From Gemmatimonadota bacterium (GTDB lineage: Bacteria > Gemmatimonadota > Gemmatimonadetes > Gemmatimonadales > GWC2-71-9): DNA of 23,055 nt. A program made the translations under genes and the position numbers. The notes beneath the pieces were generated by a model. That model did no database searches, was not told the DNA's origin, and saw only the letters and a list, made by a program, of their open reading frames with translations. Below are positions 7,717-15,103 of this stretch, in pieces (position 1 is the first letter of the stretch; each line of letters opens with the position of its first letter). The stretch is taken from NCBI GenBank assembly GCA_025361465.1, contig JANYAG010000164.1:1-23055 (forward strand), given 5' to 3'.

Positions 7717-9246
7717 TCAATGCCCCGGTGGCGTGCCAAGTGCTCGCTCCTTCGAGGCGGGCGGGTTGTGGCACTCACTGCAGTTCGACGTCTGCCAGGC
7801 GTCACCGACGTCCACCGGATGCTGGTACTTGACGCCCTTCAGGGCGATGCGCACCGAGTCGTGCTCGAACTGCTGCGCCAGGATCGCGTGACAGGCATTG
7901 CAATCCTTGGACAGCACCTTGCCGTCTTCCGCCACGTGCTTGCCATCATGACAGCGGAAGCAGCCGAGGAAGTACATGTGCCCGATGTTGTCCGGGAACC
8001 GTTTCCAGTTGGTGTTCATCGCCGGGAAGTAGTTCTTGCGATACACCGCCTGGACCTCGGTGATCATCCGGTCAATTTCCTTGCCCTTGGTCTGGCGGAG
8101 CGCCGGAAAATTGCTGGCATAGTACTCGTTGATCGCAAGCTTGATGCTGTCGGCAGCGGCCGTGCTGTCCGAGTACGGTGTCTCGAGCACGAAGACCGAA
8201 AGGTCCTTGGCACTCGGGAGCGTGGGATCGATCGACCCGAGCGCCATCAGGTGGTTCACCGACCGCGTGGGCGGCCGATAGATGTGGGCCGGCCGGTTGT
8301 GGCAATCGATGCAGTCCATGCGGCGGGTGGGGTTCTTGGCCGAATCCGCGGCCGTCAGGGCGCTGTCGGTGCTCCGATAGGTGTGCACGGTGCCATCGGG
8401 ACCCTCCGAGCGCACCCAGGGAATCACCTGCCGCCCCTCATCGGTCGCGATGTACGTCACCTTGTTGCCGATGTTCATGTGCCAATGGATGCCCGACGCC
8501 GGCCCGGCCTCGACATTGCCGCCGCCGACCTTCATCAGCAGGTCCAGCTTCCACTTCACCGTCTTGTCACCCGAGGTGTAGTACGTCTTGCTGACCAGCT
8601 TCTCGCTGTAGAACTGCTTCGGCCAGTGGCACTGCTCGCAGGTCTGCTGCGCCGGGCGCAGGTTCTTGATCGGCGTGTGAATCGGGCGCGGGAACTTGTT
8701 GAAGAGCACGGCATACAGCTGGTAGCTGCCTGAGAGCTTCGACTTGACGAACCAGTCGGCGCCCGAGCCGATGTGACACTTGACGCATCCCACCCGGGCG
8801 TGGGGAGAATTCGAGTACGCGGTGTATTCCGGCTCCATCGGCGTGTGGCAGCTCGTCCCGCAGAACTTGTCGGACTCCATCGCCTCGTAGGCCTTGAAGC
8901 TCCCGAAACTCGAGAAGAGGATCAGCGCCAGCGAACCGAACGACACCAGCGACACCGCCGTGCGATGCCGAGGATTGTTGAGGTCGAGGATCGGCATGTG
9001 CCGGTCGGGCTTGCCGATCCGGTTGCGCCGGTGCTCCCGCCAGATGCCGACCACCGCGATGGCCAGGCCGCTCAGCATGATCGAGGGAACGATCACAAAC
9101 GCGAGGATGCCCATGTACGGGCTCCCGGCAGGATCGAAATACTCGAGCACCGCGAGGAAGATGATGACGATGAAACTGACCGCCGCAATCGATGCCCCGA
9201 CGATGGTGATCGGATTGACAAAGGACGGGGGAAGTCTTGTGCGCAT
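7717..9246 (-). CDS. NapC/NirT-type membrane multiheme cytochrome c (seven heme sites)
   Basis: The predicted protein has 509 residues. It has three N-terminal hydrophobic helices (about 12-36, 44-68, 98-116), then a periplasmic domain with heme motifs at Cys129 (CGTSCH, a CX3CH variant), Cys154 (CVKCH), Cys203 (CEQCH), Cys312 (CIDCH), Cys429 (CFRCH), Cys449 (CNACH) and Cys489 (CSECH). The segment FCGTSCHTPMEPEYTAYSNS followed by SPHARVGCVKCHIG is the NapC/NirT-type quinol-oxidising signature, here in an extended form with extra hemes. Such proteins pass electrons from menaquinol or ubiquinol to periplasmic partners. I chose ATG 9246 because GGAG lies 9 bp upstream (9256-9259). ATG 9261 would add five residues. 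It is divergent from the tetraheme gene and heads the minus-strand run. Confidence 0.9.
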   Translation of the reverse strand: MRTRLPPSFVNPITIVGASIAAVSFIVIIFLAVLEYFDPAGSPYMGILAFVIVPSIMLSGLAIAVVGIWREHRRNRIGKPDRHMPILDLNNPRHRTAVSLVSFGSLALILFSSFGSFKAYEAMESDKFCGTSCHTPMEPEYTAYSNSPHARVGCVKCHIGSGADWFVKSKLSGSYQLYAVLFNKFPRPIHTPIKNLRPAQQTCEQCHWPKQFYSEKLVSKTYYTSGDKTVKWKLDLLMKVGGGNVEAGPASGIHWHMNIGNKVTYIATDEGRQVIPWVRSEGPDGTVHTYRSTDSALTAADSAKNPTRRMDCIDCHNRPAHIYRPPTRSVNHLMALGSIDPTLPSAKDLSVFVLETPYSDSTAAADSIKLAINEYYASNFPALRQTKGKEIDRMITEVQAVYRKNYFPAMNTNWKRFPDNIGHMYFLGCFRCHDGKHVAEDGKVLSKDCNACHAILAQQFEHDSVRIALKGVKYQHPVDVGDAWQTSNCSECHNPPASKERALGTPPGH

Positions 9247-9255
9247 GACCCCAAT

Positions 9256-9259
9256 CTCC
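9256..9259 (-). promoter_or_regulatory. Ribosome binding site of the NapC-like gene
   Basis: GGAG on the minus strand, 9 bp before ATG 9246. It overlaps the alternative ATG at 9261, which itself has no purine-rich site upstream, so the inner start is favoured. Confidence 0.5.
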
Positions 9260-9384
9260 ATCTATATTCAGGGAGGAACTGCTCGCGATGTCCAACGGGT
9301 CACCGTCGTGATGACCGCCTCACGTCCAGCGCTCCGACCAGCTCGGAACCTTGGTGTTTTCCCTACACGCGCGTCAGGGATTTC

Positions 9385-9404
9385 ACTAACGGGATGACGT
9401 TAGT
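9385..9404. promoter_or_regulatory. Perfect 7-bp inverted repeat, candidate operator
   Basis: ACTAACG (9385-9391) and CGTTAGT (9398-9404) are exact inverse complements separated by GGATGA. The repeat lies in the 281-bp region between the divergent NapC-like and tetraheme cytochrome genes, about 140 bp from each start. There is no T-tract, so it is not a terminator. It could bind a dimeric regulator serving both directions. It does not match the FNR or CRP consensus as I know them. Confidence 0.4.
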
Positions 9405-9461
9405 TGCTCACTTTCATCCCCCCGTAAAAACACCGAGATTTAATGTACTGGTGAAACTCAG

Positions 9462-9473
9462 TCTGGCGCCAGA
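9462..9473. promoter_or_regulatory. Perfect 12-bp palindrome upstream of the tetraheme cytochrome
   Basis: TCTGGCGCCAGA is its own reverse complement. It lies 54 bp before the tetraheme cytochrome start, just downstream of a -10-like TTTAAT (9439-9444), so it could overlap a transcript start and act as an operator. GC-rich DNA makes a chance palindrome of this length possible. Confidence 0.35.
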
Positions 9474-9517
9474 TCACCGTCGCTGTTGTCCATGGTATTC
9501 ACGCAGGATCGACACAC

Positions 9518-9521
9518 GGAG
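9518..9521 (+). promoter_or_regulatory. Ribosome binding site of the tetraheme cytochrome
   Basis: GGAG, 6 bp before ATG 9528. It selects this start, which begins the signal peptide, over the in-frame ATGs further upstream. Confidence 0.6.
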
Positions 9522-9527
9522 CACTCG

Positions 9528-10070
9528 ATGAAGCACACAGGATTTCTTCTTTCGCTGGTCGCCTGCGGCGCCGTTGTCGTGGCGAGCCCGGCCGCGGCAC
9601 AGGCGGGTCACGCCTATGCCGGCGCCAAGACCTGTGGCATGTGCCACAAGACCGAAAAGCAGGGCAGCCAGCTCAGCATCTGGGAAGGCTCGAAGCACTC
9701 GAAGGCCTACACCACGCTGACCACACCCGCCGCGAACGACATCGCCAAGGCGAAGGGCATCACCACGCCGGCCGCCGAAGCGCCGGCTTGCCTCAAGTGC
9801 CACGCGATCGCCGGCGATGCCAAGGCGCTCGTCACCGACGGCGTGCAGTGCGAATCGTGCCACGGCCCGGGCGCGGACTACAAGGGATTGACGGTGATGA
9901 AGACCAAGGCCACGGCGATCGCGGCCGGGCTGACGGCCTTCGCCGACAAGGCCGCCATCGAGGCGAAGTGCAAGACCTGCCACAACAGCGACAGTCCGAC
10001 GGCCAAGCCGTTCAACTTTGAAGAGCGGTGGGAGAAGATCAAGCACCCCGTGCCGCCGAAGACGCCGTAA
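9528..10070 (+). CDS. Periplasmic tetraheme cytochrome c, c554-like
   Basis: This 180-residue secreted protein starts at an ATG with GGAG 6 bp upstream. Residues 1-25 form a Sec signal peptide (MKHTGFLLSLVACGAVVVAS, then PAAAQ as the likely cleavage region). Four heme motifs follow: CGMCH (Cys36), CLKCH (Cys88), CESCH (Cys108, in the CESCHGPGADY context) and CKTCH (Cys148). The layout, including AGAKTCGMCH and WEGSKHSKAY (His57 a likely distal ligand), resembles the cytochrome c554/c-prime family, whose best known member carries electrons from hydroxylamine oxidoreductase in nitrifiers. No such enzyme is visible here. The position before two large b/c cytochromes suggests a periplasmic shuttle for them. 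Confidence 0.88.
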   Translation: MKHTGFLLSLVACGAVVVASPAAAQAGHAYAGAKTCGMCHKTEKQGSQLSIWEGSKHSKAYTTLTTPAANDIAKAKGITTPAAEAPACLKCHAIAGDAKALVTDGVQCESCHGPGADYKGLTVMKTKATAIAAGLTAFADKAAIEAKCKTCHNSDSPTAKPFNFEERWEKIKHPVPPKTP

Positions 10071-10104
10071 GGTCGCCACGCTCAGTTGCGAGAATAGCCT
10101 GCCC

Positions 10105-12264
10105 ATGAGACAGCGTGTTCTGGTCATCTGGTTGTTGCTTGGATGTCTCTTTCAACTGAGCGCCCGACCGGCTCTGGCACAGACGAGGGCGGATTGCCTC
10201 GCGTGTCATAGCGACAAGACCCTCACGAAGGAGGGTCCGGACAAGAAGACCATCTCGTTGTATGCCGACGAGTCGATCCTGGACAAGTCGACGCACGCGA
10301 AACTCGCGTGCGTCGCTTGTCACGTCGGATTCAACCCCGAGGACCTGCCGCACAAGGCCAAGATCGAGCCGGTGGCCTGCCAGCGCTGCCACGCCGCCGC
10401 GATCTTCAAGCACCCGTTCCACCCCGGCCTCGCCAAGGCCATCGCCCGGCAGCAGACGCCGTCGGTCACGTGCAAGGCGTGTCACGGCACCCATAACGTC
10501 GAATCACCCAAGACCCCGGGGGCGAAGTTCTCCGCCGGGCGGCTGACGGAGTCCTGCGGGACGTGCCACAAGCAGGAAGGGGAGCACTTCCCGGCGTCGG
10601 CCCATGGCAAGGCGCTCCAGGCCGGCGTCAAGGGCGCCCCGAACTGCCTGACCTGCCACCGCAGCACGGTGTCCTTCGTCTCTGGCACGACCGATTCCCT
10701 CTCGGTCAAGCGGGCCCAGGAACAGCTCTGCCTCTCGTGTCATCGCGACGACCCCAATGTGCGGGCGCGGACGTCGCCGACGGCAGGGTTCATTGCCGCG
10801 TATGACTCCAGCGCCCACGGCTCGGCGCTGGCGAAGGGCAACGCCAAGGTCGCCAACTGCGTCAGCTGCCACGGCAGCCACGACATGCAGAAGGGCAGTG
10901 ACCCGAAGTCCTTCGTGAATCGGGCCAACATCCCCGCGACGTGCGGGAAGTGCCACGCCGAAATCGCCAAGACCTACGGACAGAGCGTCCACGGCATCGC
11001 GGTGCGCAAGGGGAATTCCGATTCTCCGGTCTGCACCACCTGCCACGGCGAGCATACGATCCTGGGGCCCTCCGATCCCCGGTCGCGGGTCGCCGCCAGC
11101 AATGTCTCGTCGCAGGTCTGCTCGCCCTGTCACACGTCGGTCCTGCTGTCGGCCAAGTACGGCATCAAGAGCGACCGGTTCCGCACCTTCACCGACAGCT
11201 ATCACGGCCTGGCCATCCGGGGCGGCTCCATCGCCGTCGCCAACTGCGCCAGCTGCCACAGCGGCCACAACATCAAGCCGTCGAGTGATCCGACCTCGAC
11301 CGTCAACAAGGCGAACCTCGCGGTCACCTGCGGCCGGTGTCATCCCGGGGCCAATCAGCGATTCGCGGTCGGATCGGTCCACATCTCGTTGAGTGCCAAG
11401 CAGGAACCGCTGCTCTACTGGGTGGCCACCGCCTACATCCTCCTCATCATCGTGCTCATCGGCGGCATGCTGGCGCACAACGTGCTCGACTTCGTCCGGA
11501 AGTCGAAGCACCTGCTCAAGGTTCGCCGCGGACTGATTGAGGAGGAACCCACCGGGCACGCGCTGTACCTGCGCATGACCGTCGGCGAGCGCCTGCAGCA
11601 CGCGACCATGGTGATCAGCTTCATCGTCCTGGTCACCACCGGCTTCGCGCTGAAGTTCCCGGAGGCCTGGTGGGTCGCGCCGGTGCGGCAGATCAGCCCG
11701 ACGATGTTCGAGATCCGGAGCATCGTGCACCGCATCGCCGGTGTGGTGATGGTCCTGGTGAGCCTCTACCACCTGTACTACCTGCTCTTCGTTCCGCGGG
11801 GCAAGCAGCTGCTGCGCGACCTGCTGCCCGCACCGCAGGACCTGCGCGATGCCTTCCTCATGGTGCGCTATAACCTCGGCCTGTCCCGCACCAAGCCGCG
11901 CTTCGACCGCTTCAGCTACATCGAGAAGAGCGAATACTGGGCGCTCGTCTGGGGCACCTTCGTCATGGGCGCCACCGGCGCCATCCTCTGGTTCGACAAC
12001 ACGTTCATCCGGCTGCTCAGCAAGCTCGGCTGGGATGTCGCCCGCACGGTGCACTACTACGAAGCGTGGCTCGCCATGCTCGCGATCATCGTGTGGCACG
12101 TGTACTTCGTGATCTTCAACCCCGACGTCTACCCGATGAACCTGGCGTGGTGGAAGGGCACCCTGACCGAACGGGAGATGCTCGACGAACACCCAGTCGA
12201 ACTGGAACGGCTCAAGAACGAGGGCCTTGGGCACCAGGACGACGAGGATGATGCGCCGGCATGA
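10105..12264 (+). CDS. 13-heme cytochrome c fused to a b-type membrane cytochrome domain (CbcL-like plan)
   Basis: The predicted protein has 719 residues. A signal peptide (MRQRVLVIWLLLGCLFQLSA, then RPALAQ) is followed by 13 CXXCH motifs with first cysteines at 31, 69, 92, 123, 151, 181, 209, 252, 280, 310, 339, 381 and 409. SxHG-type histidines between them (SAHGKAL, SVHGIAV, SYHGLAI) are likely distal ligands. From about 435 there are five membrane helices. His499, His542, His556, His650 and His665 fall in or at helices in the pattern expected for a diheme cytochrome b of the FdnI/HydC type. The protein should link quinones to a periplasmic heme wire, as Geobacter CbcL does with fewer c-hemes. 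I used ATG 10105 because it begins the signal. Its ribosome site is weak. The acidic tail (QDDEDD) is unusual. Confidence 0.9.
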   Translation: MRQRVLVIWLLLGCLFQLSARPALAQTRADCLACHSDKTLTKEGPDKKTISLYADESILDKSTHAKLACVACHVGFNPEDLPHKAKIEPVACQRCHAAAIFKHPFHPGLAKAIARQQTPSVTCKACHGTHNVESPKTPGAKFSAGRLTESCGTCHKQEGEHFPASAHGKALQAGVKGAPNCLTCHRSTVSFVSGTTDSLSVKRAQEQLCLSCHRDDPNVRARTSPTAGFIAAYDSSAHGSALAKGNAKVANCVSCHGSHDMQKGSDPKSFVNRANIPATCGKCHAEIAKTYGQSVHGIAVRKGNSDSPVCTTCHGEHTILGPSDPRSRVAASNVSSQVCSPCHTSVLLSAKYGIKSDRFRTFTDSYHGLAIRGGSIAVANCASCHSGHNIKPSSDPTSTVNKANLAVTCGRCHPGANQRFAVGSVHISLSAKQEPLLYWVATAYILLIIVLIGGMLAHNVLDFVRKSKHLLKVRRGLIEEEPTGHALYLRMTVGERLQHATMVISFIVLVTTGFALKFPEAWWVAPVRQISPTMFEIRSIVHRIAGVVMVLVSLYHLYYLLFVPRGKQLLRDLLPAPQDLRDAFLMVRYNLGLSRTKPRFDRFSYIEKSEYWALVWGTFVMGATGAILWFDNTFIRLLSKLGWDVARTVHYYEAWLAMLAIIVWHVYFVIFNPDVYPMNLAWWKGTLTEREMLDEHPVELERLKNEGLGHQDDEDDAPA
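10555..11328 (+). repeat. Tandem four-heme module within the 13-heme cytochrome
   Basis: Residues 151-279 and 280-408 form two tandem units. Heme cysteines 151/181/209/252 recur at 280/310/339/381, each offset by 129 or 130 residues, and heme 13 (Cys409) sits 129 after Cys280. Sequence agrees around VANCVSCHGSHDMQKGSDP and VANCASCHSGHNIKPSSDP. This shows growth of the wire by duplication. Confidence 0.8.
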
Positions 12265-12297
12265 CGGCCACGCTCCGCCGCCACGGGAACCGGTGAC

Positions 12298-15078
12298 ATG
12301 ACCCTGCTCCGGCGGCTCATGCCACTGCTTGTGGCGGTGCTCCTGTTCGGGTGGCCCGGACGCGTGGTCGCGCAGGCCAACGAGGACTGCCTCTCCTGTC
12401 ACTCCGACAAGGCCCTCACCAAGAAGCGGGGCGGCAAGGCGGTGTCGTTGTTCGTGGACCAGGCCAAGTTCGAGGCGTCGATCCACGGCAAGCAGTCCTG
12501 CGTCGGGTGCCACGCGGACCTCAAGGGGAAGGACCTTCCCCACGACGACACCCTGAAACCCGCCACCTGCGCCAGCTGTCACGCCAGCGAACAACGCCAG
12601 CACGACCAGTCGCTCCATGGCCAGGCCATCGCCCGCGGTGATCCGCTCGCACCACACTGCATCAACTGCCACGGCAACCACGAAATCGTGGCGGTCAAGG
12701 ACCCGCGCTCGCCCGTCCAGCCATCCCGCATTCCCTACCTGTGCGGCCAGTGCCACTCCGAAGGCACCCAGGTAATGCGGCAACGGACCATCCACCAGTC
12801 CAACATCGTCAGCAACTACTCGGAGAGCATCCACGGCGATGCGCTGATGAACAAGGGGCTCGTGGTCACGGCCACCTGCGTGTCGTGCCACACCGCCCAC
12901 TCGATCCTCAAGCACACCGACCCCAGGTCCTCGATCGCCCGCGCGAACATCGCGGCGACCTGCTCGAAGTGCCACGCGCAGATCGAGGCGGTGCACCGCA
13001 AGGTCATCGATGGCAAGCTGTGGGAAAAGGAAGCGCACGTCCTGCCGGCCTGCCCCGACTGCCATGAACCCCACAAGGTGCGCAAGGTCTTCTACGACCA
13101 GGGAATGGCGGACCGCGATTGCCTGCACTGCCATGAACGGCGTGACATCAAGGCGTCCAAAGATGGGCGATCGCTCTATGTCGACAGCCTGGCCCTGGCC
13201 GGGTCGATGCACGTCAAGCAGGCCTGCAGCCAGTGCCATACCGGCGTCACCCCCTCGCACCTGCGCCCCTGCGAGACGCTGACCGAGAAGGTGAACTGCG
13301 CGTCCTGCCACGCCGAGATCGGGCAGCAATTTTCGGTGAGCACCCACGGCCAGTTGGCCGCCAAGAAGGACCCCAACGGACCGACCTGCAAGCAGTGCCA
13401 CGGGACGCATGGCGTGCTCGGCAAGACCAACCCGCTCTCGCCGTCATTCCCGACGCACGTCCCTGCCCTCTGTGCCCAGTGCCACCGCACCGGCCAGAAG
13501 GCCGCGATGGTTTATACCGGCACCCAGACCGAGATTGTCGAGCGCTACACCGAGAGCATCCACGGCAAGGGATTGGCCGAGAGCGGGCTCGTGGTCACGG
13601 CCACGTGCACCAGCTGCCACACCGCGCACAGCGTGTTGCCGCGCGACAGCTCGCAGTCCAGCGTCAACCGCAACAACCTGCCCAAGACCTGTGGGCGCTG
13701 CCATGCCGGCATCGAGAAGCAGTTCTCGATGAGCGTGCACTCGGCCGCCTTCGGAAAGACCGACAAGAAGCTGCCGGTGTGCGATGACTGCCATACCGCG
13801 CATACCATCAGCCGCACCGACGCGGCCGGGTTCAAGCTGCGGATCATGGGGCAGTGCGGCACCTGCCACGAGGAGATCGCCAAGACCTACTTCGACACCT
13901 ACCACGGCAAGGTGTCACGCCTCGGGTATACCAAGACGGCCCAGTGCTATGACTGCCACGGATCGCACGACATCCTGCCGATCAGTGATCCGCGGTCGCA
14001 CCTCAGTCGCGCCAACGTGGTGTCCACCTGCCAGAAGTGTCACGCGGGCGCCACCCGGCGCTTCGCGGGCTACCTGACGCATGCGACCCACCACGACCCC
14101 GCCAAGTACCCGGTGCTCTTCTGGGTCTTCTGGGCGATGACGGGCCTGCTCGTCGTGACCTTCACCGTCGGCGGCATCCACACCATGCTCTGGCTGCCGC
14201 GCGCCCTGAAGATGCGCCGCGAGTTCGGCCGGCATCCGGCGGCGGTCGAGGGCGAGCTCGAGTACGAGCGCTTCTCCCGGCTCAACCGGGCGATGCACGT
14301 GATCATGATCGTCAGCTTCATCAGCCTGGCGCTGACAGGCATGACGCTGAAGTTCTCGTACACCAAGTGGGCGTCGGTGCTGTCACACTTGCTCGGCGGA
14401 TTCGAGACGGCAGGCTACATCCATCGCACGGCCGCGGTCGCGATGGTCGGCATCTTCATCACCCACCTCACCGACGTGATCCGCCGCAAGCGCCGCGACC
14501 AGAGCTCATGGCAAGAGACGCTGCTCGGGCCGAAATCGATGATGTTCGGGCGGAAGGACCTCGCCGACTTCATCGGTTCCATCAAGTGGTTCCTCGGCCT
14601 GGGCTCGCGTCCGCCGTACGGCCGGTGGACCTACTGGGAAAAATTCGACTACTTCGCCGTGTTCTGGGGCATCGCGGTCATCGGCTCGACCGGCCTGCTG
14701 CTGTGGTTCCCGACCTTCTTCGCCCGGGTGTTCCCCGGCTGGCTGGTCAATGTGGCCACCATCATCCACAGCGACGAGGCGTTGCTCGCGACCGGGTTCA
14801 TCTTCACGATCCACTTCTTCAACACGCACCTGCGTCCGGAGAAGTTCCCGATGGACGTGGTGATCTTCACCGGGCGGATGACCGTCGAGGAACTGAAGCA
14901 CGACAAGCCGGCCGAGTACGAGGAGCTCATCGCCTCGGGCAAGCTCGAAGCGCACCTGGTCGTGCCCTACCAGCCGATTGTCATCAAGACGATTCGCGCG
15001 TTCGCGTGGACGGCGCTCGCCATAGGCTTCATGATGGTGCTGTGGATCGTCTACGCGATGCTGTTCGCCTACCAGTGA
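12298..15078 (+). CDS. 19-heme cytochrome c fused to a b-type membrane cytochrome domain
   Basis: The predicted protein has 926 residues. A signal peptide (MTLLRRLMPLLVAVLLFGWP, then GRVVAQA) precedes 19 CXXCH motifs with first cysteines at 31, 68, 91, 121, 149, 194, 222, 252, 275, 310, 334, 364, 392, 437, 465, 495, 520, 550 and 578. A membrane domain follows with about six helices (605-630, 665-683, 705-725, 783-803, 820-842, 900-923). His667, His709, His723, His824 and His839 match the histidine pattern of the neighbouring 13-heme protein, so two b-hemes are likely. The N-terminus DCLSCHSDKALTK is nearly that of the 13-heme protein, so the two are paralogues. It starts 33 bp after the upstream stop and should be co-transcribed. 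It is probably a quinone-linked inner-membrane cytochrome with a very long periplasmic heme chain. Confidence 0.9.
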   Translation: MTLLRRLMPLLVAVLLFGWPGRVVAQANEDCLSCHSDKALTKKRGGKAVSLFVDQAKFEASIHGKQSCVGCHADLKGKDLPHDDTLKPATCASCHASEQRQHDQSLHGQAIARGDPLAPHCINCHGNHEIVAVKDPRSPVQPSRIPYLCGQCHSEGTQVMRQRTIHQSNIVSNYSESIHGDALMNKGLVVTATCVSCHTAHSILKHTDPRSSIARANIAATCSKCHAQIEAVHRKVIDGKLWEKEAHVLPACPDCHEPHKVRKVFYDQGMADRDCLHCHERRDIKASKDGRSLYVDSLALAGSMHVKQACSQCHTGVTPSHLRPCETLTEKVNCASCHAEIGQQFSVSTHGQLAAKKDPNGPTCKQCHGTHGVLGKTNPLSPSFPTHVPALCAQCHRTGQKAAMVYTGTQTEIVERYTESIHGKGLAESGLVVTATCTSCHTAHSVLPRDSSQSSVNRNNLPKTCGRCHAGIEKQFSMSVHSAAFGKTDKKLPVCDDCHTAHTISRTDAAGFKLRIMGQCGTCHEEIAKTYFDTYHGKVSRLGYTKTAQCYDCHGSHDILPISDPRSHLSRANVVSTCQKCHAGATRRFAGYLTHATHHDPAKYPVLFWVFWAMTGLLVVTFTVGGIHTMLWLPRALKMRREFGRHPAAVEGELEYERFSRLNRAMHVIMIVSFISLALTGMTLKFSYTKWASVLSHLLGGFETAGYIHRTAAVAMVGIFITHLTDVIRRKRRDQSSWQETLLGPKSMMFGRKDLADFIGSIKWFLGLGSRPPYGRWTYWEKFDYFAVFWGIAVIGSTGLLLWFPTFFARVFPGWLVNVATIIHSDEALLATGFIFTIHFFNTHLRPEKFPMDVVIFTGRMTVEELKHDKPAEYEELIASGKLEAHLVVPYQPIVIKTIRAFAWTALAIGFMMVLWIVYAMLFAYQ
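12385..13848 (+). repeat. Duplicated eight-heme unit within the 19-heme cytochrome
   Basis: Residues about 30-273 and 274-517 are two copies of one unit. Cysteines 31/68/91/121/149/194/222/252 correspond to 275/310/334/364/392/437/465/495, with offsets of 244, 242 and then exactly 243 six times. Conserved text includes DCLxCH starts, KQxCxxCH, CASCHA, and ESIHG...GLVVTATC. At DNA level 12856-12875 and 13585-13604 are identical over 20 bp, 729 bp apart (3 x 243). Confidence 0.88.
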
Positions 15079-15103
15079 TGCGGTAGCCCGCCCCGGGGGC
15101 GTC

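Noticed and set aside
6182..7891. A 569-codon plus-strand open frame over the DUF2339 gene
   Set aside because: It is rich in Glu, Gln, His and Arg, which is the typical antisense image of a hydrophobic membrane protein, and has no family signature.
10504..13410. A 968-codon open frame on the minus strand across both large cytochrome genes
   Set aside because: It spans two real plus-strand genes and the gap between them, has no recognisable domains, and is Arg/Val/Gly/Asp-rich as expected for the antisense of GC-rich CXXCH coding DNA.
15089..15101. CGCCCC/GGGGCG dyad between the convergent 19-heme and uncharacterised genes, as a terminator
   Set aside because: Only one base separates the arms and no T-tract follows, so a stable terminator hairpin is unlikely.
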